Shown here one piece after another: positions 44,064-55,336 of a stretch of DNA of 64,000 nucleotides; positions within the stretch are counted from its first letter, which is position 1, and every line of letters starts with the position of its first letter. The notes under the pieces were generated by a model. That model saw only the letters and a program-made list of their open reading frames with translations, was not told the origin of the DNA and searched no databases. Location: positions 444,515 to 508,514 of the forward strand of contig NZ_LMNI01000011.1 of the NCBI RefSeq assembly GCF_001422925.1, read 5' to 3'. Made by a program: the position numbers and the translations under genes. The DNA comes from Microbacterium sp. Leaf288. Lineage in GTDB: Bacteria; Actinomycetota; Actinomycetes; Actinomycetales; Microbacteriaceae.

Positions 44064-45419
44064 TTGCTCGACACCGCCTCCATCCCCACGCAGAAGCCCG
44101 AAGCCCACCTCCCCGCCGCGTCCAAGCCCCAGCCGACGTCGACGGGTGCCATCCGCACCCTCGGCAGCAACCCGGCCACCGCGCCGATCGTCCTCCACCC
44201 GGGCGACTCGATCCCGCACCGCCGCCGCGTCCTCTACATCGTGCTGCTCGGCGCGCTCACCGCGCTCGGCCCGTTCACGATCGACCTCTACCTTCCGGCG
44301 TTCCCGGTGCTCGAGGCGGACTTCCAGACCACGGCCGCGATGATCCAGCTGACCCTCACGGGCACGATGATCGGCTTCGCCCTGGGGCAGCTCATCGTCG
44401 GCCCGCTGAGCGACAAGGTCGGCCGGCGCATCCCGCTGCTGTCGGTGACCGCGCTGCACGTCGTGGCCAGCGTGGGGGCAGCGCTCGCGCCCACGCTCGA
44501 GCTGCTGTCGGTGGCCCGCGTGCTGCAGGGCGCCGGCGCCGCGGCCGGTGGCGTCGTCGCCGCCGCGATCGTCCGCGACCTGTTCGGCGGGCGCCGCCTG
44601 GTGGTCATGCTCTCGCGGCTCGCCCTCGTGTCGGGTGTCGCCCCCGTGCTCGCGCCGCTCGTCGGCTCGGCGCTCCTCGCGGTCATGCCGTGGCGCGGGA
44701 TCTTCGTCGTCCTCGCGGTGTACGGCGCGGTCATGCTCGTCGCATCGATCGTCCTGCTCCCCGAGACGCTGCCGCCCGCACGCCGCCACGACAAGGGCGC
44801 CACGACGGTCTGGCAGCGCTACCGGAGCGTCTTCGGCGACCGCGTCTTCATCGGGGTGCTCATCATCGGCGGCATGACCTTCTCGGGCCTGTTCTCGTAC
44901 CTGTCGAGCTCGTCGTTCCTCTTCCAGCTGAGCTACGGCCTCTCGGCGCAGCAGTACGGGCTGATGTTCGCCGTCAACTCCCTCGGCGTCGTCGTCGGCG
45001 TGCAGACCGCGTCGCGGCTGGCGGCGCGGTTCGGCCCGCAGTGGGTCATGGCCTGGTCGACCGCGGTGCTCGTGGTCGCAGCATCCGCCATCATCGTGAC
45101 CGACCAGCTCGGCCTGGGCCTGTGGGGCACGATCGTGCCGCTCTTCGTCTTCATGACCGCGTGCGGATTCACGTTCCCGTGCGTGCAGGTGCTCGCGCTC
45201 GACCGCCACGGCAAGGCCGCGGGCACCGCGCAGTCGATCATCGGCGCGACGAACTTCGGCGTCGCCGGCCTCATCTCGCCGCTCGTGGGCTGGATCGCGA
45301 AGGACGCCGGCATCACCGCCACGACGATGGCCGCCGTCATGGTCGGGTGCGCCGTCGTCGGCGTGCTGGCGCTCTGGTTCGTCGTGCGCCCGCGCACGGT
45401 GGAGCGCCTCGCGCCCTGA
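44064..45419 (+). CDS. MFS drug-efflux transporter, Bcr/CflA family
   Basis: Encodes about 451 aa from TTG 44064, the only plausible in-frame start before the first membrane segment; the true start is uncertain. Twelve segments follow a 55-residue hydrophilic N-terminus. Bcr/CflA features are GPFTIDLYLPAFPVLEADF, LSDKVGRRIPLL (motif A) and RVLQGAGAAAGGVVAAAIVRDLF. The family exports bicyclomycin, chloramphenicol and similar drugs. A long inverted repeat follows. Confidence 0.9.
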   Translation: MLDTASIPTQKPEAHLPAASKPQPTSTGAIRTLGSNPATAPIVLHPGDSIPHRRRVLYIVLLGALTALGPFTIDLYLPAFPVLEADFQTTAAMIQLTLTGTMIGFALGQLIVGPLSDKVGRRIPLLSVTALHVVASVGAALAPTLELLSVARVLQGAGAAAGGVVAAAIVRDLFGGRRLVVMLSRLALVSGVAPVLAPLVGSALLAVMPWRGIFVVLAVYGAVMLVASIVLLPETLPPARRHDKGATTVWQRYRSVFGDRVFIGVLIIGGMTFSGLFSYLSSSSFLFQLSYGLSAQQYGLMFAVNSLGVVVGVQTASRLAARFGPQWVMAWSTAVLVVAASAIIVTDQLGLGLWGTIVPLFVFMTACGFTFPCVQVLALDRHGKAAGTAQSIIGATNFGVAGLISPLVGWIAKDAGITATTMAAVMVGCAVVGVLALWFVVRPRTVERLAP

Positions 45420-45454
45420 GCCCGCGTCCGGCCGGCGGCCGCACGCGCCGACGA

Positions 45455-45505
45455 GACCGCACGATAGCACCGGGCTGCGTTCGAACCCGGTGCTATCGTG
45501 CGGTC
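45455..45505. repeat. Perfect 20-bp inverted repeat, 11-base loop
   Basis: Arms 45455-45474 and 45486-45505 are exactly complementary, with GACCGCACGATAGCACCGGG on the left. It lies 35 bases after the pump stop. No T run follows, so it may be a REP-type element or a bidirectional transcription barrier. Confidence 0.88.
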
Positions 45506-45623
45506 CCGCGCGGACCGGCGGCGCCTTCGGACCGGTCACGGCGACGTGGTGCGGGGGGTGCCATGCGGCGCGCCCGGTCCGCAAGGGGGTGGCGGCGACG
45601 AGCCTTCCGGGCAGAATGGGGCG

Positions 45624-46283
45624 ATGACGACAGTCCAGCGCCGCGTGGCCACGCCGGTCATCGCCTACCTCGCGGTGGGATCGACCCTGGTGGTGCTGTC
45701 GTGCCTCCTGGGCTGGTGGATCTTCGCACGCGGCGATGAGCCGTTCGCCATCGACACGGCGTGGAATCTGCTCGTGGCAGAGCTGTGGCATCCGGTCCTG
45801 ACCGGGTTCTCGCAGGTCCTGGACTTCGTGGGCGGCGGATGGTTCAGCGTGCTCGCGGTGCCGATCGGCGGCGCGATCGCCCTCATCGTGCTGCGGCGGC
45901 CGTGGGCGGCCGCGTACTTCCTCGCCGCCGAGGCGGTTTCGGCGGCGGGGGTGCAGGTGCTGAAGCACCTCTTCGGCCGCGTGCGCCCCGAAGACATCCT
46001 CGTCATCTCGGATTACGGTTCATACCCGTCGGGGCATGTGGCCAACGCCGCCACGATCGCCGTCGCAGCGGTGGTCATCTTCCCGCGCGTCTGGGTGGGT
46101 GTCGTGGGTGCCGCGTGGGTCGTGCTCATGGCCTTCAGCCGCACCTACCTCCACGCGCACTGGCTGAGCGACACGGTCGGCGGGGCGCTCCTCGGCGCCG
46201 GCGCGGCGCTGCTCGTGGCCGCGGCGTTCGCCGTTCCGATGGCGCGGGAGGGGATGGATGCCTCGGCCAAACGCCGTAACTAG
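45624..46283 (+). CDS. PAP2-family membrane phosphatase
   Basis: Encodes 219 aa with about six membrane segments. The three PAP2 motifs are present: KHLFGRVRPED, YPSGH and SRTYLHAHWLSD, whose His residues attack and activate the phosphate. Substrates are usually lipid phosphates such as phosphatidate or undecaprenyl pyrophosphate. A CAGAAT box lies six bases before ATG 45624. Confidence 0.93.
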   Translation: MTTVQRRVATPVIAYLAVGSTLVVLSCLLGWWIFARGDEPFAIDTAWNLLVAELWHPVLTGFSQVLDFVGGGWFSVLAVPIGGAIALIVLRRPWAAAYFLAAEAVSAAGVQVLKHLFGRVRPEDILVISDYGSYPSGHVANAATIAVAAVVIFPRVWVGVVGAAWVVLMAFSRTYLHAHWLSDTVGGALLGAGAALLVAAAFAVPMAREGMDASAKRRN

Positions 46284-46292
46284 GCTGAGCGC

Positions 46293-48335
46293 ATGACCGC
46301 CTCCGCGCCCGATTCGCCCCCGCCCGATCCGGCCGTCGCCGCCGCCGAGGCCGAACTCGCGCGACTTCGCGCCGAGGCCGAGGCCGCAGAGGCCCAGTTG
46401 AAGGCCGCCCAGGCCAAGGCCGCGCTCGCCGCCGCCGAGGCGGCGGCGGCGAAGGCCAGGGCCACTGCCGCACCCGCGCCCACCGCATCCTCATCTGAGG
46501 GCGAGAGCCGAGATGCGGAGACTTCGGGTGGAACTGCTCCTCAACTCGGCGCAGATCCTCAATTGAGGACAGCGGAGGCGGCGGAGGCTTCGCAGGCGCA
46601 GGGGCCCGCGCGAGCGCCCGCCTCGGACTCGACCGCGCGGGAACAGAATCCGAACGGATCAGCGACGCAGCCGACGCACGACGGCCCTCTCGCCGCATCA
46701 GAGGTCGAGAAGGTCACCGCCGGGTACACCTTCGACGCCGCCACCGCGACCCTCGATCTCGGCGCCCTTCTCAACGGGGACCCCGTCCCCTCGGCGCAGA
46801 TCCGCATCCCGCTGCCGATGATGAACCGCCACGGGCTCGTCGCGGGTGCGACCGGCACGGGCAAGACCCGCACCCTGCAGGGCCTCGCCGAGCAGCTCGC
46901 GGCGAAGGGCGTGCCCGTGTTCGCCGCCGACATCAAGGGCGACCTGTCGGGCGTCGCGACGCCGGGGGAGCCGAGCGAGAAGCTGCTCGCACGCACCCGG
47001 GCGATCGGTCAGGACTGGAGGCCGGAGGCATCCGTCACCGAGTACTTCGCGCTGGGCGGCGTCGGCAAGGGCGTGCCGGTGCGCGCGACCGTGTCGGGCT
47101 TCGGCCCTCTGCTTCTCAGCAAGGTGCTCGGCCTGAACGACACGCAGGAGTCGAGCCTCGGCCTCGTGTTCCACTACGCCGATGCGAACGGCCTGGCGCT
47201 CGTCGACCTGTCGGATCTCCGCGCCGTGCTCACACACCTCACGAGCGACGAGGGCAAGGCCGAGCTCAAGGAGCTCGGCGGCCTGTCGGCGGCGACGGCG
47301 GGCGTGATCCTGCGCGAGCTCATCACCTTCGCGGATGCCGGAGCCGACGTGTTCTTCGGCGAGCCCGAGTTCGACGTGGCCGACTTCATCCGCACGGCGC
47401 CTGACGGCCGGGGCGTCATCAGCCTGCTCGAGGTGCCCGGTGTCATCGACAAGCCGGCGCTGTTCTCGACCTTCCTGATGTACCTGCTGGCGGAGCTGTT
47501 CGAGATCCTCCCCGAGGTGGGGGACGCCGACAAGCCGAAGCTGGTCTTCTTCTTCGACGAGGCGCACCTGCTGTTCAAGGACGCCTCGAAGGACTTCCTC
47601 GCGGCGATCGTGCAGACGGTGCGCCTCATCCGCTCGAAGGGCGTCGGCGTGTTCTTCGTGACGCAGACCCCGAAGGACGTGCCCTCCGACGTGCTCGGCC
47701 AGCTCGGCTCGCGCGTGCAGCACGCCCTGCGCGCCTTCACGCCGGACGACGCCAAGGCGCTGCGCGCGACGGTCGGCACCTACCCGAAGTCGGGCTACGA
47801 CCTCGAGCGCGTGCTGCAGGAGCTCGGCACCGGCGAGGCGATCGTCACGGTGATGAGCGAGAAGGGCGCCCCGACGCCGGTCGCCTGGACGCGGCTGCGC
47901 GCGCCGCAGGGCCTGATGTCGCCGACGCCGGAGCCGGCGATCGTCGCGGCCGTGAACGCGTCGCCGCTCCTGGCCAAGTACGGCACGGCCATCGACCGCG
48001 AGTCGGCGCGTGAGATCCTCGCGAAGAAGATGCAGGCCGCCGACGACGCGGCCGCCGCCGAGGACGCCGCACTCGCCAAGGCGAAGGCCGATGCCGAGTA
48101 CGCGAAGCAGAAGGCCGCGATCGACAAGCAGCAGGCCGCGGCCGACAAGGCGAGCGCCGCGGCCGAGAAGAAGGCCCAACAGGAGTACGAGCGCCTGCTC
48201 AAGAAGACGGCCGGCACGAGCCGCACGTCGCGGTCGGCCCAGAAATCGCCGATCGAGCAGATTCTCAACTCGAAGTCCACCCAGACGATACTGGGTGGGG
48301 TGATCCGCGGGATCTTCGGCACCGGCAAGCGCTGA
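46293..48335 (+). CDS. HerA/FtsK-like ATPase, DUF853 family
   Basis: Encodes 680 aa. The first 130 residues are an Ala/Glu/Lys-rich coiled coil and linker. The ATPase has Walker A GATGTGKT (185-192) and Walker B LVFFFDEAHLLF (Asp about 422), and FVTQTPKDVPSDVLGQLGSRVQHALRAFTP resembles the sensor region of HerA-type proteins. A second coiled coil (about 575-645) precedes a short C-terminal domain (PIEQILNSKSTQTILGGVIRGIFG). No NurA nuclease is adjacent and the cellular role is undefined. TAGGCT stands six bases before ATG. Confidence 0.93.
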   Translation: MTASAPDSPPPDPAVAAAEAELARLRAEAEAAEAQLKAAQAKAALAAAEAAAAKARATAAPAPTASSSEGESRDAETSGGTAPQLGADPQLRTAEAAEASQAQGPARAPASDSTAREQNPNGSATQPTHDGPLAASEVEKVTAGYTFDAATATLDLGALLNGDPVPSAQIRIPLPMMNRHGLVAGATGTGKTRTLQGLAEQLAAKGVPVFAADIKGDLSGVATPGEPSEKLLARTRAIGQDWRPEASVTEYFALGGVGKGVPVRATVSGFGPLLLSKVLGLNDTQESSLGLVFHYADANGLALVDLSDLRAVLTHLTSDEGKAELKELGGLSAATAGVILRELITFADAGADVFFGEPEFDVADFIRTAPDGRGVISLLEVPGVIDKPALFSTFLMYLLAELFEILPEVGDADKPKLVFFFDEAHLLFKDASKDFLAAIVQTVRLIRSKGVGVFFVTQTPKDVPSDVLGQLGSRVQHALRAFTPDDAKALRATVGTYPKSGYDLERVLQELGTGEAIVTVMSEKGAPTPVAWTRLRAPQGLMSPTPEPAIVAAVNASPLLAKYGTAIDRESAREILAKKMQAADDAAAAEDAALAKAKADAEYAKQKAAIDKQQAAADKASAAAEKKAQQEYERLLKKTAGTSRTSRSAQKSPIEQILNSKSTQTILGGVIRGIFGTGKR

Positions 48336-48380
48336 CGCATCCCGACCCCGGCGGATCGCTCCCGATCCGGAAGGTCTCGC

Positions 48381-49067
48381 GTGCGCCGCAGAGTGGTTCT
48401 CGTCGTCGCGCTGACGCTCGCCCTGGCGACGGCGGCGGTCGGCGTCTGGCTCGCGATCGCCGCGACGGCGGGGAACACGGTCCCCACGGCCACTCCACCC
48501 GCAGCTGGCGCGTCGGGCGGAGCCTCCGGCCGCGTGGGCCCAGCCGCCCCCTCGGCGTCGGCGTCGCCCGCGGCACCGGTGACGGCCGACGACTACTGCT
48601 ACGTCGAAGCGATGATCTACTACCGGGTCAAGGAGCAGGAACTCGCGGAGACCCTGCTGCGCGCGCAGGGGATCGACGCCGGGGCGAGCGGATTCGCCAC
48701 CGGCATCGCGGCGCGCGACGAGGACGAGCTCGAACGGCTGCGGGCGTGGTACCTCTCCTGGGCGGATGCGCGCCCGGCCGAGCCGCCGTCCGACGGCCCG
48801 TGCGGCGGGCATGGCACCGATCATGCGCAGATGCCCGGCATGCCGTCGTGGAGCACGCTCCAGGGTTTCGTCGACGCGGAGCACCCCGACGCCGAGCGCC
48901 GCTTCGCCGAGATCCTCCAGGTGCAGAATGCCGGGATGATCGCTCTGGTCACGCTCATCCTCGAGGGAGACCAGCATCCGTCGGTGGCGGAATCGGCCGA
49001 AGAGGTGCTGAAGCAGGCAGAGGCCGATCAGGAGACCCTTCAGGGCATCCTCGACTCGCTGCCGTGA
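48381..49067 (+). CDS. Divergent DUF305-like protein lacking the histidine pairs
   Basis: Encodes 228 aa from GTG 48381 (AAGG ahead). An N-terminal signal-anchor is followed by two DUF305-like repeats. Aligned to the 228-aa protein at 54528, CYVEAMIYYRVKEQELAETLL replaces CYIEGMIPHHEQALEL, and ILQVQNAGMIALVTLILEG replaces the second HH block. Both His pairs that would bind metal are therefore lost while Cys and helix pattern remain. It may have a structural or regulatory role, or be decaying. A 66-bp inverted repeat follows. Confidence 0.85.
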   Translation: MRRRVVLVVALTLALATAAVGVWLAIAATAGNTVPTATPPAAGASGGASGRVGPAAPSASASPAAPVTADDYCYVEAMIYYRVKEQELAETLLRAQGIDAGASGFATGIAARDEDELERLRAWYLSWADARPAEPPSDGPCGGHGTDHAQMPGMPSWSTLQGFVDAEHPDAERRFAEILQVQNAGMIALVTLILEGDQHPSVAESAEEVLKQAEADQETLQGILDSLP

Positions 49068-49130
49068 TCACCTCCGCTCGGGTTCGCGCGGATGCAGCGG
49101 TCCACAGCATCCGTGTTCCCCCTCCTCCGA

Positions 49131-49196
49131 CAGGTCAACCGGGCTTCTGCATGACCGGGGAACGCGTTCCGGTCCTGTGCAAGCCCGGTTGACCTG
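49131..49196. repeat. 66-bp inverted-repeat element, copy 1
   Basis: Perfect 16-bp arms CAGGTCAACCGGGCTT (49131-49146) and complement (49181-49196) enclose a smaller palindrome around GGAACGCGTTCC. The same ends and the same 66-bp length recur at 55229-55294. Confidence 0.88.
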
Positions 49197-49218
49197 TTGA
49201 AGGCGGTGAGGCGCAGCG

Positions 49219-49965
49219 TCACCAGCCGCTGAGGGAGCCGAGAGGAGCCAGCGCACGCGCCGCGTCGCGCAGCGCGCCGACGTGGCGGGCCGCAACGGAG
49301 AGGCGCGAGATCGACGTCGACAGCGTGACGGCGCCGACGGGTCGCGCCGCGTCGTCGTGGATCGGCACCGCAAGGCAGCCTCGATCGGAGGTGAGCAGGG
49401 CGACCTGCTCGGTGTAGCCGCGGACGGCGTACGCCTCATGGATCGCGCGCACCTCGTCCGCGGGCGGCGCGACGCGCCAGTTCGGCGCCTGCGGCAGCCG
49501 GCGGTCCGGGTGCGCGACCAGCCAGAGGTGACCGATCGCCGAGTGCGTCGGGTCAGCGAGGAGGGCGTCGGGGTCCGACAGGGGCCGCGTGGCGTCCTCA
49601 TCGAGCACCATGAGGCCCGAGCGGTGGAACGCGAACAGATGCACGGCCTCGCCGGTGTCGTCGCGCAGCCGGTCGACGACGGCGGCGTGCTCGGGCCGGG
49701 TGCGCGCGCCCACGATCGCGGCGAGCTCCAGCACGCGCGTGCCGAGGAGGAACCCCGAGAAGTCGCCGCGGCGCACGAGGTACTCGTCGCGCACGAGCGA
49801 GTTGACGACGCGGTAGACCGTCGCGCGGGGCGCACCGACGGCACGGGCGATCTCGGCCGCCGAGGCGCCGCGATCGTCGCGCGCGACCTGCTCGAGGATC
49901 TCCAGGGCCAGGCCCAGGCCCTTCTCCGGCAGGCGGGTGTCACCCGCGAGGCCCGCGCCGCTCAC
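49219..49965 (-). CDS. IclR-family transcriptional regulator
   Basis: Encodes 248 aa from GTG 49965, overlapping the permease stop (GTGA). The winged helix (GLALEILEQVARDDRGASAAEIARAVGAPRATVYRVVNSLV) is followed by the IclR effector domain (EAVHLFAFHRSGLMVLDE, VRGYTEQVALLTSDRGCLAVPIHDDAARPVGAVTLST). It lies downstream of, and is coupled to, an APC permease that it may control. Confidence 0.93.
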   Translation of the reverse strand: MSGAGLAGDTRLPEKGLGLALEILEQVARDDRGASAAEIARAVGAPRATVYRVVNSLVRDEYLVRRGDFSGFLLGTRVLELAAIVGARTRPEHAAVVDRLRDDTGEAVHLFAFHRSGLMVLDEDATRPLSDPDALLADPTHSAIGHLWLVAHPDRRLPQAPNWRVAPPADEVRAIHEAYAVRGYTEQVALLTSDRGCLAVPIHDDAARPVGAVTLSTSISRLSVAARHVGALRDAARALAPLGSLSGW

Positions 49966-51401
49966 GTTCGCGCCGGCCCGTCGATGCAGTCGGCGTCGGT
50001 CGGCCAGTCGTGCACGCCGACTCTGGCGGCGACACGCGGATGGCGCGCCATTCGGACCGACCCGGCCACCACGACCGCGGCGAGGATGCCCACGGACCAC
50101 AGCAGACCCGCCGGGTTGTCGCGCAGCGTCGCAGCGAGGTAGAAGCCCAGCACGCACAGGAGCCCGGCGAGCGGCACGACGCTGAGCAGGACGGCCCGGA
50201 CGGTGAGCTCGCCGATCCGTGCGAGGAACACCGGAGCCGCCGCACAGACCAGTGCATACGCGAGCACGAACCCGAGGATGGACGCGGGCGAGGTGACGAT
50301 GCGCATGTCCTGCCGGCTGCCGCCCCACGCGAGGATCGCGACCGGCACCAGCGTGACCGCAGAAGCAAGCAGCACTCCGCCGATCGCCGGCACCCCGCGC
50401 CGCGACACACGTCCGAACGCCGCGGGCATCAGCCCCTCGCGGCTCATCGCGAAGACCAAGCGCGTCGCGGCGTTGGTCATCGCGAGCGCGCACGCGAGGA
50501 ACGAGATCGCCACGATCACGTCGATGAGGGTCGCCATTCCGGTGACGGAGGCGAGGGATGCTGCACCCGGCCGCTCCGCGACGATCGACAGCTGTGCCGC
50601 GGTGCCGACGAGCATCACGAGCCCCGTGGCTCCGACGCTCACCATGATCGCGCGCGGGACGGCGGCGAAGGGGCGACGGGTCTCGGGGCCGAGCGCGGCG
50701 CCGCTCTCGAAGCCGACGAAGCCGATCAGGGCGAAGGCGACGCCCGTGATGATCGCCTCGAGCGACACGTCCGGGGCGCGGGGGATGAGCAGACCGATGT
50801 CCCAGCGGGTGAGGCTGAGCGCGGCGATGGAGAGCCCGAGCACCGTCACGACGGCGATCGATTCGAGCACGAGCAGAACGCGCGTCGACATGCGCAGCCC
50901 ACGGGCCACGACGAGGGCGATCACCGCCCCGAACCCGGCGATGAGGGCGATCACGAGCCACGGGGGCGCGTCGCCTCCGCTCAGGATGTTCGCCAGTCGC
51001 GTCGACCCGGAGGCGAGCGTGTTCATCGCCACGGCGAGGTAGCCGATGCCCAGCGCCGCACCGGTGATGAGACCGGCGTGCGAGCCGAGCCCCCTCACCG
51101 CGAACGTGTAGAGGGAGCCCGTGCTCGCGATGCGTCGCGCGAACATGCCGATCACGAGGCCCACGCCCACCACGAGGGTGATCGTGATCGCGATGTCGAG
51201 GAAGGCGAAGGACCCGCTGCGCGCGAAGGCGGCGGCGGGATGGATCAGCAGCACGCCCGCGGGAGCGGTGGCGGCCACGGACTGCGCGATCACGTCGATC
51301 GTGTGCGCGTGGCGTCGATGGAGTCCTGCGAACGGAGAGCTGGCTCCGAGATCGTTGCGCGGGCGAGCCCGTTCGATCGCGTCCGCGAGTGCACTGCTCA
51401 C
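49962..51401 (-). CDS. APC-family amino acid/amine permease
   Basis: Encodes 479 aa from GTG 51401 with a strong AGGAGG ahead. About 12 membrane segments are visible; the APC hallmarks are a first-segment AATAPAGVLL-type unwound helix, FVGFESGAALGPETRRP and the NAATRLVFAMSREGLMP loop. It probably imports amino acids or amines. It is divergent from the amine-oxidase locus, so amine uptake and oxidation may be linked; that is inference. In 51402-51652 I see only the two start regions. Confidence 0.92.
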   Translation of the reverse strand: MSSALADAIERARPRNDLGASSPFAGLHRRHAHTIDVIAQSVAATAPAGVLLIHPAAAFARSGSFAFLDIAITITLVVGVGLVIGMFARRIASTGSLYTFAVRGLGSHAGLITGAALGIGYLAVAMNTLASGSTRLANILSGGDAPPWLVIALIAGFGAVIALVVARGLRMSTRVLLVLESIAVVTVLGLSIAALSLTRWDIGLLIPRAPDVSLEAIITGVAFALIGFVGFESGAALGPETRRPFAAVPRAIMVSVGATGLVMLVGTAAQLSIVAERPGAASLASVTGMATLIDVIVAISFLACALAMTNAATRLVFAMSREGLMPAAFGRVSRRGVPAIGGVLLASAVTLVPVAILAWGGSRQDMRIVTSPASILGFVLAYALVCAAAPVFLARIGELTVRAVLLSVVPLAGLLCVLGFYLAATLRDNPAGLLWSVGILAAVVVAGSVRMARHPRVAARVGVHDWPTDADCIDGPART

Positions 51402-51652
51402 GCGACCTCCTCACTTCCGGCGCTCGCCGCCGTGCGGCTGGCCGTGACGCTACCGGGTGCGCGTTGCCGGGAAAGACGGGGCATGTTTCGGCCTCGTGAC
51501 GAGCCGTGGGACCGAAGGACGCCAGGCGCGCGCCCGCGTCTCACCAGGTTTTCGCCTGGCGTTCGCAGCACCGAATCATCGGGAAACGGCGGCGTCCAAG
51601 AATCGGCCTCGATGCGGGTGCGAGCCGCGTCATCGCCGTCGAAAGGAACCCT

Positions 51653-52491
51653 GTGACCGAACAACAGCTCTCCACCGAGGGGGACTCGCCGCCCTCGGAC
51701 CCGCGGCCCTCGAGGCGGGGCCGCTTCCTCACTCCCCGCACGCTGGGCATCGGCTCGGCGCTCGCCGCGACCGCCGCGGCTGTCGCGCTGGTCTTCGCGA
51801 CGCAGACCGCGGTTCAGGCGACCTCGTCACCTGAATCGCCGGCGTCCACCCCGATCGCCGCCGACAGCACCGACGAGGACGCCCCCGAGAAGGCGACGGA
51901 GGTTCCGAAGCCGACCACCGTCGCCGCCGCGTACGACGGCCTCACCGGTGCCGAGGTCGAGTACGTGCGCTTCCTCGGCGCCCAGGACGCCGCCTTCGCC
52001 GCGGGCAAGGACCTGTTCGGCGAGCCCGGCCTGCAGTTCCTCTCGACCGACGTCGCCGACCCGCAGGCGTACTCGGACGGGCACCGCCGGCTGCTCTCGC
52101 TGTACTACGACTACGCCACCAACGAGCTGGTGAGCATGATCGTCAACGTCACCAACGGCGCGATCGAATCGGTCGACCGTGCGTCGGGCACGCAGCCCGC
52201 GCCGACAGACGCCGAGACCTCGTTCGCGTGGGAGCTGCTGCTCGACGACGACGCGGCGCAGCCCGTGGTCGACGAGTTCGCCGCCCTCACCGGTGGCTCC
52301 GTCCTGACCCCGGCGTCCGCCGAGGTGCTCCTCACCGCCCACTCGTTCGTGACGGACGCCGGATCCTTCGGCGCCGAATCGTGCGGCATCGACCGGTGCG
52401 TGCAGGTGCTCGCCCAGGTCGACGGCGGCGCCTTCCTCACCACCAGCACGTACGTCGTCAACCTGTCGACGCGTGCCGTCCTGTCCATCTC

Positions 52492-52495
<4 letters not shown>
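51653..52495 (+). CDS. Secreted/anchored protein resembling the N-terminal domains of copper amine oxidase
   Basis: Encodes 280 aa from GTG 51653; GAAAGGA precedes it. A membrane or signal segment (PRTLGIGSALAATAAAVALVFA) is at about 27-50. LTGAEVEYVRFLGAQD and LLSLYYDYATNELVSMIVNVTNGAIESVDR recall the N2/N3 domains of copper amine oxidases, which precede the catalytic domain. A CGIDRC pair lies near the end. Its stop overlaps the start of the catalytic-domain gene (ATGA), so the products are made together and may form one enzyme. The domain assignment is my pattern reading. Confidence 0.7.
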
Positions 52496-54432
<1,937 letters not shown>

Positions 54433-54527
54433 CCCGCTCCCGCGGGGCGGCGCCCGGCGCCGTCCCGCGGGACCCTCCCTCGGCGCACCTCGCCGGGGAC
54501 GAGGCATCCGACAGAAAGGGACCACTG

Positions 54528-55214
54528 TTGCGCAACCGCATCGCCGCACTCGGCGTCGTGCTGGCCCTGTCGACCGTGATCGTCGGCGGTGCCGCGGTCG
54601 CGCTCGCGCTGACGACGCCGAAGGACTCGGCTCCGCAGGCGGCAGCGTCAGGTGCGATGACGGATGCCGCCACCGCCGCCTACCCGACGCTCGAGGACCA
54701 CTGCTACATCGAGGGCATGATCCCGCACCACGAGCAGGCGCTCGAACTGAGCGGCCTGGTGCTCGAGGCCGCCGGCGTGCGCGAGCGCACACGGGCGCTC
54801 GCCGAGTTCATCGTCGCGGACCAGACCGCCGAGATCGACACGATGCGCGCGTGGCAGACCGCGTGGCGCGGCGCCATCCCCGCCGACGGCGCGGCCGTCG
54901 GCCACCAGGGTCACGGCGGTGCCCCGGCCGCCGCCGGTGCGATCCCGACCGGCTGCGGCGACCACGCACACTCGGAGATGAAGGGCATGGCGACCGCCGA
55001 GCAGCTGGCCGCGCTGGCCGCGGCCGACGGGGCCGCCGCCGACCGGATGTTCCTCGAGCTGATGATCGCGCACCACGAGGGCGCGCTCGAGATGGCCGAG
55101 AGCGCAGTCCGCGAGGGGTCGAACGCGTTCGTCCGGAACTCCGGCAAGCATGTGCTCGTCGAACAGGAACGCGAGATCGCCGCGATGACGGCGCTGCTCG
55201 CCGAGGCGCCGTGA
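54528..55214 (+). CDS. DUF305 family protein, membrane-anchored
   Basis: Encodes 228 aa from TTG 54528; GAAAGGG seven bases ahead decides the start. A signal-anchor (about 5-30) precedes two DUF305 repeats with intact His pairs: CYIEGMIPHHEQALELSGLVL and LMIAHHEGALEMAESAV. A His/Gly-rich linker (GHQGHGG) and Cys residues lie between. Copper-binding DUF305 proteins make a link to the adjacent copper enzyme reasonable, as chaperone or buffer. It equals the protein at 48381 in length, and both are followed by the same repeat element. Confidence 0.9.
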   Translation: MRNRIAALGVVLALSTVIVGGAAVALALTTPKDSAPQAAASGAMTDAATAAYPTLEDHCYIEGMIPHHEQALELSGLVLEAAGVRERTRALAEFIVADQTAEIDTMRAWQTAWRGAIPADGAAVGHQGHGGAPAAAGAIPTGCGDHAHSEMKGMATAEQLAALAAADGAAADRMFLELMIAHHEGALEMAESAVREGSNAFVRNSGKHVLVEQEREIAAMTALLAEAP

Positions 55215-55228
55215 TCTCGGTCGCTCAA

Positions 55229-55294
55229 CAGGTCAACCGGGCTTCGACAGGCGATTCGCGCCGGGTCGGATCCTGCGAGACCGCGGTTGACCTG
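55229..55294. repeat. 66-bp inverted-repeat element, copy 2
   Basis: It shares its first 17 bases and last 10 bases with the element at 49131-49196 and is also 66 bp long; the interior differs. The arms pair over 11 bases. It begins 15 bases after the DUF305 stop. Confidence 0.85.
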
Positions 55295-55336
55295 TCGAAG
55301 CGTGGCGGCGGCGCGCGGGGCGGCCGCAGGCGGGGC

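Noticed and set aside
45455..45505. tRNA gene suggested by GTTCGAA in the loop
   Set aside because: The arms form one long hairpin, not a cloverleaf. I found no tRNA or rRNA gene in the window.
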